Part shown: piece by piece, positions 25,177 through 34,561 of the stretch
Numbering within the stretch: position 1 is the stretch's first letter
Layout: every line of letters begins with the position of its first letter
Source of the DNA: Occultella aeris
Lineage (GTDB): Bacteria > Actinomycetota > Actinomycetes > Actinomycetales > Beutenbergiaceae
Length of the DNA stretch: 64,000 nt
Direction of reading: 5' to 3'
NCBI RefSeq assembly: GCF_902703175.1
Contig: NZ_CACRYJ010000024.1
Span: 1-64,000 of the forward strand
Translations under genes and position numbers: made by a program
The notes under the pieces: model-generated
Database searches by the model: none
What the model was told of the DNA's origin: nothing
Seen by the model: only the letters and a program-made list of their open reading frames with translations

Positions 25177-26384
25177 GGCCGGCACACGTCTGGGCCGACG
25201 ACCTCACCGGCGCGGCGGAGTTCGCGCGGCTCTGGCAGTCCGGCACGGGCCGGGACGTGCACGTGCGGCTCGGGCGACCCGATCCGACCACGCCCGCGGC
25301 GAGCGCGGACGAGGACACCGTCTGGGACCTCGACCTGCGGCACCACGACGATGCCGAGGCGCTCCGTGTTGTGACCACCGCTCTCGCCGCCACGGACTCG
25401 GCCGCGACCGTGTTCCTGAAGCTGGACTCGCGGCTGCGCGGACCGGTCCGCGCGTACGTTAGCGCGGTGTTGCAGGCCGGGCGGCCGGTGCTGCTCTGCC
25501 CCGCGAACCCAGCCATGGGCCGGTTGACGGTAGCCGGCCGGCACGGCGACGCCGGCACGTACACGAGCGCGCAGACCGACACGGACAACTTCTCGCCCGT
25601 CAGCCTCACCGAACTGGGATCCGGCCTGGCGCACCGACACCTCGGTCGCACCGACTACGACCTGATCCCCCCGCTGCTCTCCCGCGGCGATCCGATCCTC
25701 CTCACGGTGGACATCTCGACCGCCGCGGACCTGGATCGACTCGCGGCCGCCGGCGCCCGTCACCCCCACGCGACCTTCGCCGGGTCGGCACCATTCCTCG
25801 GCGCCCTCGCCCGGACGGTCCGCGACCCTGCGCCGGAGGCCTCTGAGGCGCCCGTCAGGTCTGCGTTGGTCGCGACCGGTCCGGCGCCCGTACGTGCCCT
25901 CCTTGCCGTGCTCGGCACCAGTGAGCACATCAGTCGCGTCCAGGTCGACGCACTGGCAGCACGCGACAAGCTCACGCAGATCGTCCTTCCGGCCGAGGGA
26001 ACCGACCCGGACGCGATGGCGGTGGCGGTCCGCCGTGCTCGGGCGGGGCTCGCCCGTGGCGAGCACGTGATCCTCACGTTCCCCGTCACGGGAGCGGCGA
26101 CGCAACGTGAGCGGGCCGGCATGGACGCGTTGGTCTCAGCCTGCGCGGGCGCGCTGACCGGCGCCCCACCCGACGTGGCGCTGCTCCTCAGCGGAGGCCA
26201 CACGGCACGCCTGGTCCTGGAGCGACTGGACCTGCGCGACCTACGCAGCGCACCGTCCGCCGTCACCCCGGTCGCCCGGCTGTACGCACCGGATGGCCGG
26301 ACCATCTGGACCAAGCCCGGCAGCTACGGAGGCGCCGGGATCCTCCTTGACCTGCTCCAGCCCACCGCGGCGTCCCTGGCCTGA
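25173..26384 (+). CDS. Four-carbon acid sugar kinase (DUF1537), D-threonate/D-erythronate kinase type
   Basis: 403 residues. ATP-dependent kinase acting on the 4-OH of tetronates. The N-terminal substrate domain shows WADDLTGAAEFARL and the LKLDSRLRGPV motif. The C-terminal nucleotide domain shows LLLSGGHTARLVLERL and IWTKPGSYGGAG. Members of DUF1537 paired with PdxA2 are known to phosphorylate D-threonate or D-erythronate. Here PdxA2 follows after 26 bp and a DeoR regulator precedes, so the classic three-gene layout is present. The start GTG overlaps the regulator stop. Confidence 0.88.
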   Translation: MRPAHVWADDLTGAAEFARLWQSGTGRDVHVRLGRPDPTTPAASADEDTVWDLDLRHHDDAEALRVVTTALAATDSAATVFLKLDSRLRGPVRAYVSAVLQAGRPVLLCPANPAMGRLTVAGRHGDAGTYTSAQTDTDNFSPVSLTELGSGLAHRHLGRTDYDLIPPLLSRGDPILLTVDISTAADLDRLAAAGARHPHATFAGSAPFLGALARTVRDPAPEASEAPVRSALVATGPAPVRALLAVLGTSEHISRVQVDALAARDKLTQIVLPAEGTDPDAMAVAVRRARAGLARGEHVILTFPVTGAATQRERAGMDALVSACAGALTGAPPDVALLLSGGHTARLVLERLDLRDLRSAPSAVTPVARLYAPDGRTIWTKPGSYGGAGILLDLLQPTAASLA

Positions 26385-26410
26385 CCACCCGACCCTGAGA
26401 AGGAACCACC

Positions 26411-27439
26411 GTGGAATCGACCGACCGAGCGTCCACCCGTCCCGTCATCGCCGTGACGATGGGAGATCCGGCCGGCGTGGGACCGGAGATCTGTGCCGCT
26501 GCACTGACCAGCCCGGACGTCCTGGACCTCTGTCGGCCGGTGCTGGTCGGCGACCTGCCGCGGATGGCACGGGCGGCCGCACTGATGGGCGTGCCCGCGA
26601 CGATGCACGAAGTGGAGCACCCGGCGCACGCTGCTCCGGGCACCACCCGCATCGAGGTGGTCCAGGTGGGCACACTGCCCGGGGACCTGCCCTTCGGCGA
26701 GGTCAGCCCCGTCGCCGGACACGCCGCCTACACCTACATCGAGCGGGCCGCCGGCTACGCCGTGACCCGGGACGTGGCGGCCATCGCGACCGCACCCCTG
26801 AACAAGGCCGCATTGCACGCCGCCGGCCATCGATTCCCCGGCCACACGGAGTTGCTCGCGCACCTGACCGGCGTACCGGAGGTCTCGATGATGCTCACCA
26901 CGCCCAAGCTCCGCGTCATCCACGTGACCACCCACATCGGTCTGATCGACGCGATCGCACGCATCGACCCACCGCTGGTGCGCCGCACGGTCGCCCGGGG
27001 CATCGAGGCGCTCGAGCGCGCCGGGCTGGCCAACCCTCGGGTCGGCGTGTGCGCCATCAATCCGCACGCCGGCGAGAACGGGCTGTTCGGCTACGGCGAG
27101 GAGGCCGAGAAGATCCAGCCGGCGATCGACGAACTCGTCGCCCTCGGCCACGACGTACACGGGCCGCTGCCCGCCGACACCGCGTTCTTCCTCGCCAGCC
27201 GAGGTGATTTCGACCTCGTCGTGGCCATGTACCACGACCAGGGACACGGTCCGGTGAAGGTGCTCGGGATCGACGACGGCGTGAACATCACCGTGGGCCT
27301 GCCGGTGATCCGGACGTCCGTGGACCACGGCACCGCGTTCGACATCGCGGGCACGGGCACGGTCACCACGGCCAGCATGGCCGAGGCGCTGCGGCAGGCA
27401 GCCGCGCTGGCGGGGCATGCGCCGAGCCGCACGGCCTGA
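26411..27439 (+). CDS. pdxA2: PdxA2-type D-threonate/D-erythronate 4-phosphate dehydrogenase
   Basis: 342 residues of the PdxA family: MGDPAGVGPEICAAAL near the start, metal ligands in RFPGHTELLAHL and MYHDQGHGPVKVLG, and NPHAGENGLFGYGEEA. Vitamin B6 PdxA oxidises 4-phosphohydroxy-L-threonine, but PdxA2 paralogues beside a DUF1537 kinase oxidise and decarboxylate 4-phospho-D-threonate or D-erythronate to dihydroxyacetone phosphate. Context selects the catabolic role. The stop is followed by a strong hairpin at 27449. Confidence 0.88.
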   Translation: MESTDRASTRPVIAVTMGDPAGVGPEICAAALTSPDVLDLCRPVLVGDLPRMARAAALMGVPATMHEVEHPAHAAPGTTRIEVVQVGTLPGDLPFGEVSPVAGHAAYTYIERAAGYAVTRDVAAIATAPLNKAALHAAGHRFPGHTELLAHLTGVPEVSMMLTTPKLRVIHVTTHIGLIDAIARIDPPLVRRTVARGIEALERAGLANPRVGVCAINPHAGENGLFGYGEEAEKIQPAIDELVALGHDVHGPLPADTAFFLASRGDFDLVVAMYHDQGHGPVKVLGIDDGVNITVGLPVIRTSVDHGTAFDIAGTGTVTTASMAEALRQAAALAGHAPSRTA

Positions 27440-27448
27440 GAGAACGGC

Positions 27449-27485
27449 GACGGCGCCGCGCACGATCAGGGTGCGCGACGCCGTC
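27449..27485. terminator. Bidirectional terminator hairpin
   Basis: GACGGCGCCGCGCAC-GATCAGG-GTGCGCGACGCCGTC forms a 15-bp stem with one mismatch and a 7-base loop. It lies between two converging genes (PdxA2 ending 27439 and the solute-binding protein ending 27526) and can serve both. Confidence 0.8.
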
Positions 27486-27525
27486 GGGTATCGAGAGCCG
27501 GGAGCGGTTGTCGGAGCCGCCCGAG

Positions 27526-29544
27526 CTAGGCGGTGAAGAAGTACTGCTCCGGGTTGGACGGGCCGGGCGGCTGGTATCCGACGTCTCCGGGCATCTCGTC
27601 CGGCAGGTTCGTCGCCATGTCGTTGCGCACGATCCCATAGCCGTTCGGCTGCGTGCAGATGCCGATGTAGAAGAACTGGTCCTTCGCGATGTCCAGGACC
27701 TGACGCGCGAGGTCGACCGCCTCGTCCGCGTCATAGGTGGTGCGCATCTCGTCGAACAGCGCGAGCTGCTCCTGGATGATCTCGGGCGGTGCTTCGTCCG
27801 TCTCGCCCCGGTACCACAGCGCCCAGGTGTGACCGTAGCGGGAGGAGCCGCGCGGGTTGGACGGTACGAAGTAGTGGTTCGATCCCTGCGTGGCGCGGAT
27901 CTCGAAACCGCCCGCGGTCCAGGTGGACACCTCGGCCTGGTTCGCCTCCACCCGCTCCCAGTACAGGGTCTCGGCCAGGGGCGTGACGTTGGCCTCGACA
28001 CCGACCGCCGCCCAGTCCTGCTTGATCAGTTCGAACGCGTCGAGATGGTCGGGCATCGATGAGGGCACCAGGACCGTGATGCTGATCGGCGCACCCTCGC
28101 TGAGCCGGATGCCGTTCGCGTCCGTCTCGGTGTATCCGGCACGATCGAGTGCCTCGTTGGCCAGCTCCACGGAGTACTCCGTGAACTGGGTGCCGAACTC
28201 CTCGTCGTAGGCGGGGTGCCCCTCGACCGGCGCGCACTGCCAGGGAATGGTCTGCCCGGCATAGATGGTGTCGATGATGCGCTGCCGGTTGATCGCGTAG
28301 GACAGGCCCACCCGGAAGTCCTTGTTGGAGTAGATCTTCCGCTTGCGCTCGTCCTCCAACGTCTGGTTGAAGCCGAGCACCATGGCATTGGGGCCCTGCG
28401 GCGACAGGGTGAACATCCGGTAGTCGCCGCTCTCCTGGTTGTCCGTGACCACCGGGAGATTGCGGATCGTGTCGAAGTTGCGCATCTGCATGTCGAGCTC
28501 ACCATTGGTGATCTTCAGCAGCTCGACCTCGATGTCCTGCAGGATCTCGCAGCGGATCTCGTCGAGGTAGGGCAGTTGGCTCCCGTCGGGATCGACCTTC
28601 CAGTAGTACGGGTTCCGCTCCGCTGTGACATAGCTGCCGTCGCCGAGGGCGGCGGTCAGCCGCCACGGATGCAGGCTCGGCGAGTCCACGTTGGAGAACG
28701 GCTCGAGCTTGGACTCCCACAACTGCACCCAGTCGTCGAGGTTCGCCTGCGCGACCAGCTCCGCGATCTCGGTGTTGTACGTCTCGTGGAACTGCTCGAA
28801 GTAGTGCCTGGGCAGGACCATCATGGTGCCCGAGGCCAACTCCTCGAGGAAGCCCGGCTTGGGTTCGTCGAAAACGTACCGGATGACCGTGCCGTCACTC
28901 TCGAAGGTGCCCGGTTTGGCCGGGTCGTTCACGTTCGTCCAGAGCGAGTAGATCCCACCAGGATGCAAAGCCGGATTGATGTTCACGTCCTCGTAGGCGA
29001 ACCGGAAGTCCTCGTCCGTGACTGGCTCGCCGTCCGACCACCGCATTCCCTCGCGCAGCGTGAACTGGAAGACCCGGCCGCCGTCGAGCTCCTCAAAGAC
29101 CTCGCACACGTTCGCGATGATCTCGCTGGTCCCCGGCTGGCCGGTCCACCCTGGGATCCACCGCACCAACGGCTCGTACCCGACCGACTGTTCCAGCCAG
29201 GTGCGATCCTCCTCCGTGATCATCGCCGACCGCCACGTCCCGCCGTACCGGCCGACCTCGTTCAGCGGCTCAACCACGAGCGGAGTGCTCGGGAGCCGCT
29301 CCTCGACCGGTGGCAGCTCCCCGGCCTCCACCTGTGCGGCGAGCGACGGCGCCTCCTTGCCCTTGGGGCCGGCGCCGGCCCCATCGTCCGCACCCTGGGC
29401 GGGGTCCGTCTCGAAGAAGGAACAGCCGGCCAGGGCAGAGACGGCGGCCAGACCGCCGCCGGTCAGCAGCAGTGAGCGGCGACTGACCACGCTCGACCAG
29501 AGTCGATCACGGTCGGCCGACTCCGGAGTGGTTCTTGGAAACAT
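27526..29544 (-). CDS. Family-5 (peptide-type) ABC solute-binding lipoprotein
   Basis: 672 residues, longer than typical DppA (about 540). A Tat-like SRRSLLL precedes lipobox ALAGC (Cys41). Family-5 features include FTLREGMRWSDGEPVTDEDFRFAYE, AERNPYYWKVD and SYAINRQRIIDTIYAG. Long members of this family often bind oligosaccharides rather than peptides, which fits the surrounding glycosidase genes. The matching permeases and ATPases are at 34990-39443, on the other strand. ATG 29544 follows AGGAGA; a longer upstream frame lacks signal-peptide logic. The DHDPS-family gene lies just upstream in the same direction. Confidence 0.88.
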   Translation of the reverse strand: MFPRTTPESADRDRLWSSVVSRRSLLLTGGGLAAVSALAGCSFFETDPAQGADDGAGAGPKGKEAPSLAAQVEAGELPPVEERLPSTPLVVEPLNEVGRYGGTWRSAMITEEDRTWLEQSVGYEPLVRWIPGWTGQPGTSEIIANVCEVFEELDGGRVFQFTLREGMRWSDGEPVTDEDFRFAYEDVNINPALHPGGIYSLWTNVNDPAKPGTFESDGTVIRYVFDEPKPGFLEELASGTMMVLPRHYFEQFHETYNTEIAELVAQANLDDWVQLWESKLEPFSNVDSPSLHPWRLTAALGDGSYVTAERNPYYWKVDPDGSQLPYLDEIRCEILQDIEVELLKITNGELDMQMRNFDTIRNLPVVTDNQESGDYRMFTLSPQGPNAMVLGFNQTLEDERKRKIYSNKDFRVGLSYAINRQRIIDTIYAGQTIPWQCAPVEGHPAYDEEFGTQFTEYSVELANEALDRAGYTETDANGIRLSEGAPISITVLVPSSMPDHLDAFELIKQDWAAVGVEANVTPLAETLYWERVEANQAEVSTWTAGGFEIRATQGSNHYFVPSNPRGSSRYGHTWALWYRGETDEAPPEIIQEQLALFDEMRTTYDADEAVDLARQVLDIAKDQFFYIGICTQPNGYGIVRNDMATNLPDEMPGDVGYQPPGPSNPEQYFFTA

Positions 29545-29593
29545 CGTTGTTCTCCTCTTCCTTTGGGTGACACGCCGGCCGGCGGAGGCTGGT

Positions 29594-30568
29594 TCAGCCG
29601 TGGTCGCCGGCACTCTCCATGCGACCGATGACCGGCAGTGCGTGCTTCTCCACGTACTGGCGGTCCTCGTCCGACAACTGGGTCTGCGGTGCGGCGCTGT
29701 GATCGGAGTCGATGCGGCCCAACACCGCGAGCAGGTGCTTGTAGACGCTGTTGGTCAAGCCAGGGGCCGCGGACTTTCCCGGTGGGGTCAAGGACTCGAT
29801 GAGTTCCTCGCTCTGCTCCTGCAGTGCCAGAACGAGGTCCCAGTCACCCTTCCGTGCGGCCTCGTACTGGCGCACCAGATGACGTGGGGTCAGATTCCCC
29901 GTCGAGGAGACCGAGCCGACGGCGCCGAGCAGGTAGCCGAGGTCAGCCACGCTGGATCCTCCGGTCAAGCAGGGCAGTGGGGTCCCCGCATCACGCAGGC
30001 GACGCTGCAGCCGGCGGAACCACACCATGTTCGAACTGCTGTCCTTCGCTCCGCAGAGGATCCCGTCGGCGACGAGTTCGACGATCGAGTCGATCGAGAG
30101 CGTGGCGGGGATGAACTGGGGCAGGTGGTAGGCGACAACCGGGCCATCGACGGCGTGGGCCAGGGCGCGATAGTGCCGCTTCAGCTCGTCCTGGTCGAAA
30201 CCGACGAAGTAGGGCGGGAGCACCGAGACCATCGCGGCACCCGCGGCGACGGCCTCCCGGGCGTGCCGCACCGCGAGGCTGGTCGAGGTGTCTCCGACGT
30301 GCGCCACGACCGGGACGCGCCCCGCTGCGGCTTTGGCGCACAGGCGAACCACCTCGGCGCGTCCCTCGCCGTCCAGCGAGTAGAACTCGCCGGTGGTGCC
30401 GTTGGCCCACAGTCCGTGCACCCCGGCGGCCACGAGGTGGCCGACGTGCGACTCCAGCGACTCCGAGTCGATCTCGCCATCAGGGGTCATCGGGAGCACA
30501 ACCGGCGGGAGCACGCCGTGTAGGTGGTAGGAGGACTCTTCGTTCTCAGGTGTGAATGCCAGTGGCAT
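29594..30568 (-). CDS. Dihydrodipicolinate synthase-family lyase/aldolase
   Basis: 324 residues, class I aldolase fold. Visible motifs are GTTGEFYSLDGEGRAEV (substrate carboxylate loop), VVAYHLPQF with the catalytic Tyr, and CGAKDSSSN with the Schiff-base Lys. DHDPS itself belongs to lysine synthesis, but many homologues cleave or dehydrate 2-keto-3-deoxy sugar acids (KDG, keto-deoxy-glucarate, sialate, Kdo-like acids). In a pectin locus such an acid-sugar role is more likely. It shares its orientation with the solute-binding protein and is divergent from the GntR regulator. RBS AAAGGA precedes ATG 30568. Confidence 0.85.
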   Translation of the reverse strand: MPLAFTPENEESSYHLHGVLPPVVLPMTPDGEIDSESLESHVGHLVAAGVHGLWANGTTGEFYSLDGEGRAEVVRLCAKAAAGRVPVVAHVGDTSTSLAVRHAREAVAAGAAMVSVLPPYFVGFDQDELKRHYRALAHAVDGPVVAYHLPQFIPATLSIDSIVELVADGILCGAKDSSSNMVWFRRLQRRLRDAGTPLPCLTGGSSVADLGYLLGAVGSVSSTGNLTPRHLVRQYEAARKGDWDLVLALQEQSEELIESLTPPGKSAAPGLTNSVYKHLLAVLGRIDSDHSAAPQTQLSDEDRQYVEKHALPVIGRMESAGDHG

Positions 30569-30675
30569 GTAGGCATCCTTTGGGCACAACTGGGACGTTG
30601 TCAAGACCGAACTAGACTCCCAGTGGCGCTTGGCGCCCGATTCGGAGTCGAATGTGCCCACCTGCGGGGCGCCGA

Positions 30676-30685
30676 TGGCATACCA
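30676..30685. promoter_or_regulatory. Candidate GntR (FCD) operator 1
   Basis: TGGCATACCA within ATGGCATACCAT. FadR-subfamily GntR regulators typically bind TGGTNNACCA-like palindromes. The site lies between the divergent DHDPS-family gene and the GntR gene, 62 bp before the GntR start, and recurs as TGGCATGCCA at 34562. Confidence 0.55.
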
Positions 30686-30747
30686 TGGGCGGACCACAAC
30701 GAGCGGGCTCGAGCGCATCGACGACCGATGCGGATGGGGAGGACTGC

Positions 30748-31491
30748 GTGACTACGTCCATGGCGTCAACGGCAGGGACCGGGGCCTCGGAGCAGGTGAG
30801 CCAGGCGACACTGGAGAACCGCGCGCACGACGCACTGGTGAGCTGGCTGACCGAGGAGCACCCGCAGCCGGGACAGACGGTGCCGATCCGAGAGTTCGCC
30901 CGCAAGCTCGGCATGAGCAGGACGCCGGTCCGGAGCGCCGTGGGGCGCCTGCACGAGCGCGGTCTGCTCTCCTACGACTCCACCGCGGGGTTCACCGTCG
31001 CCGTCCCCTCCCTCTCCTCGTTGTACGAACTGTTCGAGCTCCGCGTGATGATCGAGTCGCACAGCCTGCGCCGGTACACCGAGCAGGAGCCGCCGCCGGC
31101 GCCCAGGATCCTGCACGATCTGGTGGCCGAGGCGGGCGAACTCGCCGAGGCCGCACTGCAGGAGCCCGCGCAGTACATCGCGTTCCGCGAGAACGACAGC
31201 AGGTTCCATCGCACGCTGGTGGAGATGTCCGGATTCCCACGGCTGATCGCCCTGCACGACGATCTGCACCTGAGCATCCATGTCACCCGAGCCGGGATGG
31301 AGGCGCCGATGAACCGGGACCGACTGGACGCCGCCGTCGCCGAGCACCGCGAGATCGTCGAGGCACTCGATGCCGGTGACGGCGCGGCGGCGCGAGCGGC
31401 TCTGGAGTCGCACATCCTCCGGGTCCGCGATCAGACGATCGTGTTCCTTTCCCGCCCGCAGCCCACCGTTGGCGGTGGCTTCGCCCGGTGA
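30748..31491 (+). CDS. GntR-family regulator with FCD domain
   Basis: 247 residues. The winged helix is at about 35-85 (TVPIREFARKLGMSRTPVRSAVGRLHERGLL), then an all-helical FCD effector domain with the metal-type histidines in NDSRFHRTLVEM, DLHLSIHVT and AVAEHREIV. FCD regulators respond to organic acids such as sugar acids. GTG 30748 follows GGGGAGG. It overlaps the hydrolase gene by GTGA and is first in a regulator - hydrolase - GH127 operon. Confidence 0.92.
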   Translation: MTTSMASTAGTGASEQVSQATLENRAHDALVSWLTEEHPQPGQTVPIREFARKLGMSRTPVRSAVGRLHERGLLSYDSTAGFTVAVPSLSSLYELFELRVMIESHSLRRYTEQEPPPAPRILHDLVAEAGELAEAALQEPAQYIAFRENDSRFHRTLVEMSGFPRLIALHDDLHLSIHVTRAGMEAPMNRDRLDAAVAEHREIVEALDAGDGAAARAALESHILRVRDQTIVFLSRPQPTVGGGFAR

Positions 31492-32588
31492 GCGTCGCAC
31501 GCCCCCGCCCGGTGGTCGACGCCGCGATCGAGGCTAGCCGCGGCCCCGAGTGGCGGACGATGCCCGCGGAGTCCGTCGGCGTCGACGTCGACCGCCTGAT
31601 CACGATCCGCTCCGGCCACGACGTCACCGAACGCCGCCGCCGCCTGGTCGACCACCTGTGGAAGCACGCCGGCCTCCCCTCGTCCACGCCCTCGATCGAC
31701 GCCGGGGTTACCGTGCCCGAGCTCGACTCGCTCTCCCGGAGCCGCATCGACCGGGCCACCCTGTCGATGGCACACGCCCTGAAATCGACCAGCTACCTGG
31801 TCCATCCGCGGCGGCCGGTGCCGGGACGGTTGGGAATCTTCCTGGCCGGGCATGGCAATGCGCGCAAGCCCGTGTATCACCGGCCGCAGCTCGCGGCGAT
31901 GCAGACCTTCCTCGATCGCGGCTACCGGGTCGCGGCCATCGACATGCCGCTGCAGGGCTGGAACCCGGCGGACATGGAGCTTCCCACGCCGGGCGCCACT
32001 GCGCCCGTGGACCCGGCCAGCCACGAACGGTTCGCCCAGTACGAGACGCCGGACTTCAGTGCCGCGACCTACTTCCTGGATCCCGTCGTCACCCTGCTCA
32101 ACCACGCCGCCCGAGCGGGCCGACTGACCGACGTCGTCACCTTCGGCTTCTCCGGCGGCGCCTGGACCACCGTGATGCACGCCGCGGTCGATCCGCGAGT
32201 GAGGCTGAGCATCCAGGTGGCCGGGACGTGGCCCTTCTTCCTGCGCCCACATCCGGCCGCACACCCCAACTTCGGCGACTGGGAACAGCGGCGGGAGAGC
32301 ATGCCCGGCCTGTACGACATCGCCGGCTATCTCGATCTCTATGTCCTCGGCGCGACCGGCGGCGGTCGGCGCCAACTGCAGATCCTGAACCGGTTCGACC
32401 CGTCCTGCTTCCCCGGGGTCGGCCACCGCAGCTACGCGCAGCCGGTGCGCGACCGCGCCGCCCTACTGGGTGGCGACTGGGAGGTCATCGACGACGCCAC
32501 CCACGGCAAGCACCAGATCTCTGACCACGCCGTCGCGATGCTCGCGTACGAACTGGACCGACAACCCGATCCCCCTGAGGAGCGATGA
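31488..32588 (+). CDS. Alpha/beta hydrolase, putative carbohydrate esterase
   Basis: 366 residues. Hydrolase core: an oxyanion-type strand GIFLAGHGN (about residue 117), then the nucleophile elbow GFSGGAW (Ser near residue 220) and a C-terminal catalytic His candidate in DATHGKHQISDHA. The N-terminal 100 residues are helical and not recognised. No signal peptide. It is translationally coupled to the GntR gene upstream and to GH127 downstream (ATGA). I infer removal of acyl, acetyl or methyl esters from imported pectic oligosaccharides. An alternative is a peptidase-like hydrolase. Confidence 0.7.
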   Translation: MSVARPRPVVDAAIEASRGPEWRTMPAESVGVDVDRLITIRSGHDVTERRRRLVDHLWKHAGLPSSTPSIDAGVTVPELDSLSRSRIDRATLSMAHALKSTSYLVHPRRPVPGRLGIFLAGHGNARKPVYHRPQLAAMQTFLDRGYRVAAIDMPLQGWNPADMELPTPGATAPVDPASHERFAQYETPDFSAATYFLDPVVTLLNHAARAGRLTDVVTFGFSGGAWTTVMHAAVDPRVRLSIQVAGTWPFFLRPHPAAHPNFGDWEQRRESMPGLYDIAGYLDLYVLGATGGGRRQLQILNRFDPSCFPGVGHRSYAQPVRDRAALLGGDWEVIDDATHGKHQISDHAVAMLAYELDRQPDPPEER

Positions 32589-34513
32589 TGACCATCGGCA
32601 CGACGACCTCCGGCCGCGGACCACTCGTCCCGACCCCCCGAGCCGTCGCGGTGCAACGCCCACTTGGGACCGCGACGCTCACTGGCGGCCTGTGGCGGCA
32701 CTGGCAGCAGGTGAACCGCTCGGCGAGCATCCCGCTCGGCATCGCCAAACTGGACGAGGCCGGCAACTTCACGAACCTGCGGCTGGCCGCCGGCGAACAA
32801 CTGGATGCCGAGCACCGGGGCCCGGTCTACATGGACTCGGACATCTACAAGATGCTCGAGACGGTCGCCTACGAGCTGGACCGCGGCGAGGACAACGAGC
32901 TCCTGGAGTTCGTCACGCAGGCTTCTGAGCTGATCTGCGCCGCCCAGGCCCCGGACGGCTATCTGAACTCGACCTACCAGGTGCGCGGACCTCAGGCGCG
33001 ATATCAGGACCTGAACAACAGCCACGAGCTCTATACCGCGGGACACCTGTTCCAGGCCGTTATCGCGCTGGCCCGGACCGGCGACGAGCGCCTCGTCCCG
33101 GTGGCCCGGCGACTGGCCGACCACCTCGTTCAGGTGTTCCTCACGGAGCGCCTGGAGAAACTGGACGGGCATCCCGGCGTGGAGACCGCGCTCGTGGAGC
33201 TCTATCGTCAGCTGGGCACACCCGAGTACCTGGACCTGGCGCAGCGCCTCCTCGACGACCGAGGCAAGGGCATGGTGGGTCGGCACCCGGTCGGTCCGCT
33301 CTACCAGCAGGACGCGTTCGGGGTGCGGGAGGCGCCGGTCCTGACCGGCCACGCCGTGCGGGCGATGTACCTGGAGGCCGGCATCGTCGACGTCTACCTG
33401 GAGACCGGCGACCGCTCACTCCTGAACGCCTCGGTCGCCCGCTGGGAGGACCTGGTCGCCACGCGGACCGCGCTGACCGGTGGCCACGGGTCACGGCAGT
33501 TGAAGGAGGCCTTCGGGGAAGCCTACGAGCTCCCGCCGGACCAGTCCTACAACGAGACATGCGCGGCGGTCGCCAGCGTCCACTGGAGCTGGCGACTGCT
33601 GTTGGCCACCGGCGAGTCCCGGTACGCCGACCTGATCGAACGCACCGTCTACAACGTCTTCGCCGCCTCGGTCTCGCTCGACGGCCTGGAGTTCTTCAAG
33701 GGCAACCCATTGCAGCGACGCTCGGACCACGCCCTGGCGATCGGCGACCCACGCTGGCGCGACGGATGGTTCTGGTCCGCCTGCTGCCCCCCGAACGTGA
33801 CCCGGTTGATGGCCTCGCTGCAGCACTATCTCGGTACCAGCGACGACGACGGCATCACCGTGCACCAGTACGCGGACGCCATCCTCGGCAGCAACCTGCC
33901 GGACGGCGAGGTGGAGCTGGAGGTGGGTACGAGTCTGCCGTGGCAGGGCGACACCGGCGTGCGGATCCGATCGACGCCGGACTCCGAGTGGACCCTGTCG
34001 CTGCGCGTCCCGTCCTGGAGTCCCGCCCCGGCGGTTCACCTCAACGGAGCACCGGTGCCGGCCACGAACGAGTCCGGCTACCTGCGGATCCGCCGGGTCT
34101 GGCAGCCGCAGGACGAGCTCCGGCTCTGCTTCGACATCGCGCCTCGCCTGACCGGCCCGCACCCCCGTATCGACGCACTTCGTGGCTGCTTCGCTCTGGA
34201 GCGCGGCCCCCTGGTGTACTGCTTCGAGCAGGTCGACCAGGACGCCACGGTCGACCTCGAGCAGGTCCAGATCGTTCCTGACCACGAAGCGATCACGACC
34301 AGCCATCATGAGGACCTGCCGGGCATCGGCCGCACCGTCTCGCTCAGCGTCCCCGCAGCGCAACTCCTGCGTGCACCGACCGACGGGCTCCCGTACTTCC
34401 TCGGAACGCGTTCCTGGACCACGCGAGGAGCCCGTGCCGTAGCCGTCCCCTACTTCCAGTGGGCCAACCGGGACCGGCGAGCGATGCGGATCTGGATGCC
34501 GGTGCACGGCTGA
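32585..34513 (+). CDS. GH127 beta-L-arabinofuranosidase-type glycosidase (copy 1)
   Basis: 642 residues, full family length, no signal peptide. GH127 cleaves beta-L-arabinofuranosides using a zinc-bound Cys nucleophile. The zinc and catalytic residues are all present: E324 and C326 in SYNETCAAVA, C400 and C401 in WSACCPPNVTRLM, matching Glu338/Cys340/Cys417/Cys418 of the characterised HypBA1. The helical barrel (about 80-430) is followed by beta-sandwich domains. It is the third gene of the GntR operon. Beta-L-Araf occurs in extensin-type glycoproteins and in RG-II side chains. Confidence 0.9.
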   Translation: MMTIGTTTSGRGPLVPTPRAVAVQRPLGTATLTGGLWRHWQQVNRSASIPLGIAKLDEAGNFTNLRLAAGEQLDAEHRGPVYMDSDIYKMLETVAYELDRGEDNELLEFVTQASELICAAQAPDGYLNSTYQVRGPQARYQDLNNSHELYTAGHLFQAVIALARTGDERLVPVARRLADHLVQVFLTERLEKLDGHPGVETALVELYRQLGTPEYLDLAQRLLDDRGKGMVGRHPVGPLYQQDAFGVREAPVLTGHAVRAMYLEAGIVDVYLETGDRSLLNASVARWEDLVATRTALTGGHGSRQLKEAFGEAYELPPDQSYNETCAAVASVHWSWRLLLATGESRYADLIERTVYNVFAASVSLDGLEFFKGNPLQRRSDHALAIGDPRWRDGWFWSACCPPNVTRLMASLQHYLGTSDDDGITVHQYADAILGSNLPDGEVELEVGTSLPWQGDTGVRIRSTPDSEWTLSLRVPSWSPAPAVHLNGAPVPATNESGYLRIRRVWQPQDELRLCFDIAPRLTGPHPRIDALRGCFALERGPLVYCFEQVDQDATVDLEQVQIVPDHEAITTSHHEDLPGIGRTVSLSVPAAQLLRAPTDGLPYFLGTRSWTTRGARAVAVPYFQWANRDRRAMRIWMPVHG

Positions 34514-34561
34514 CCTGCGTGGGATCCGTTCCGTGACCACGGCCGGGCACCCTCGTGCCAC

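Noticed and set aside
26411-27439. Vitamin B6 biosynthesis PdxA
   Set aside because: The gene is in an operon with a DeoR regulator and DUF1537 kinase, the catabolic PdxA2 context; no other B6 gene is present.
29594-30568. Lysine-pathway DHDPS (DapA)
   Set aside because: No lysine biosynthesis neighbours; divergent from a GntR regulator and next to a solute-binding protein, so an acid-sugar lyase is more likely.
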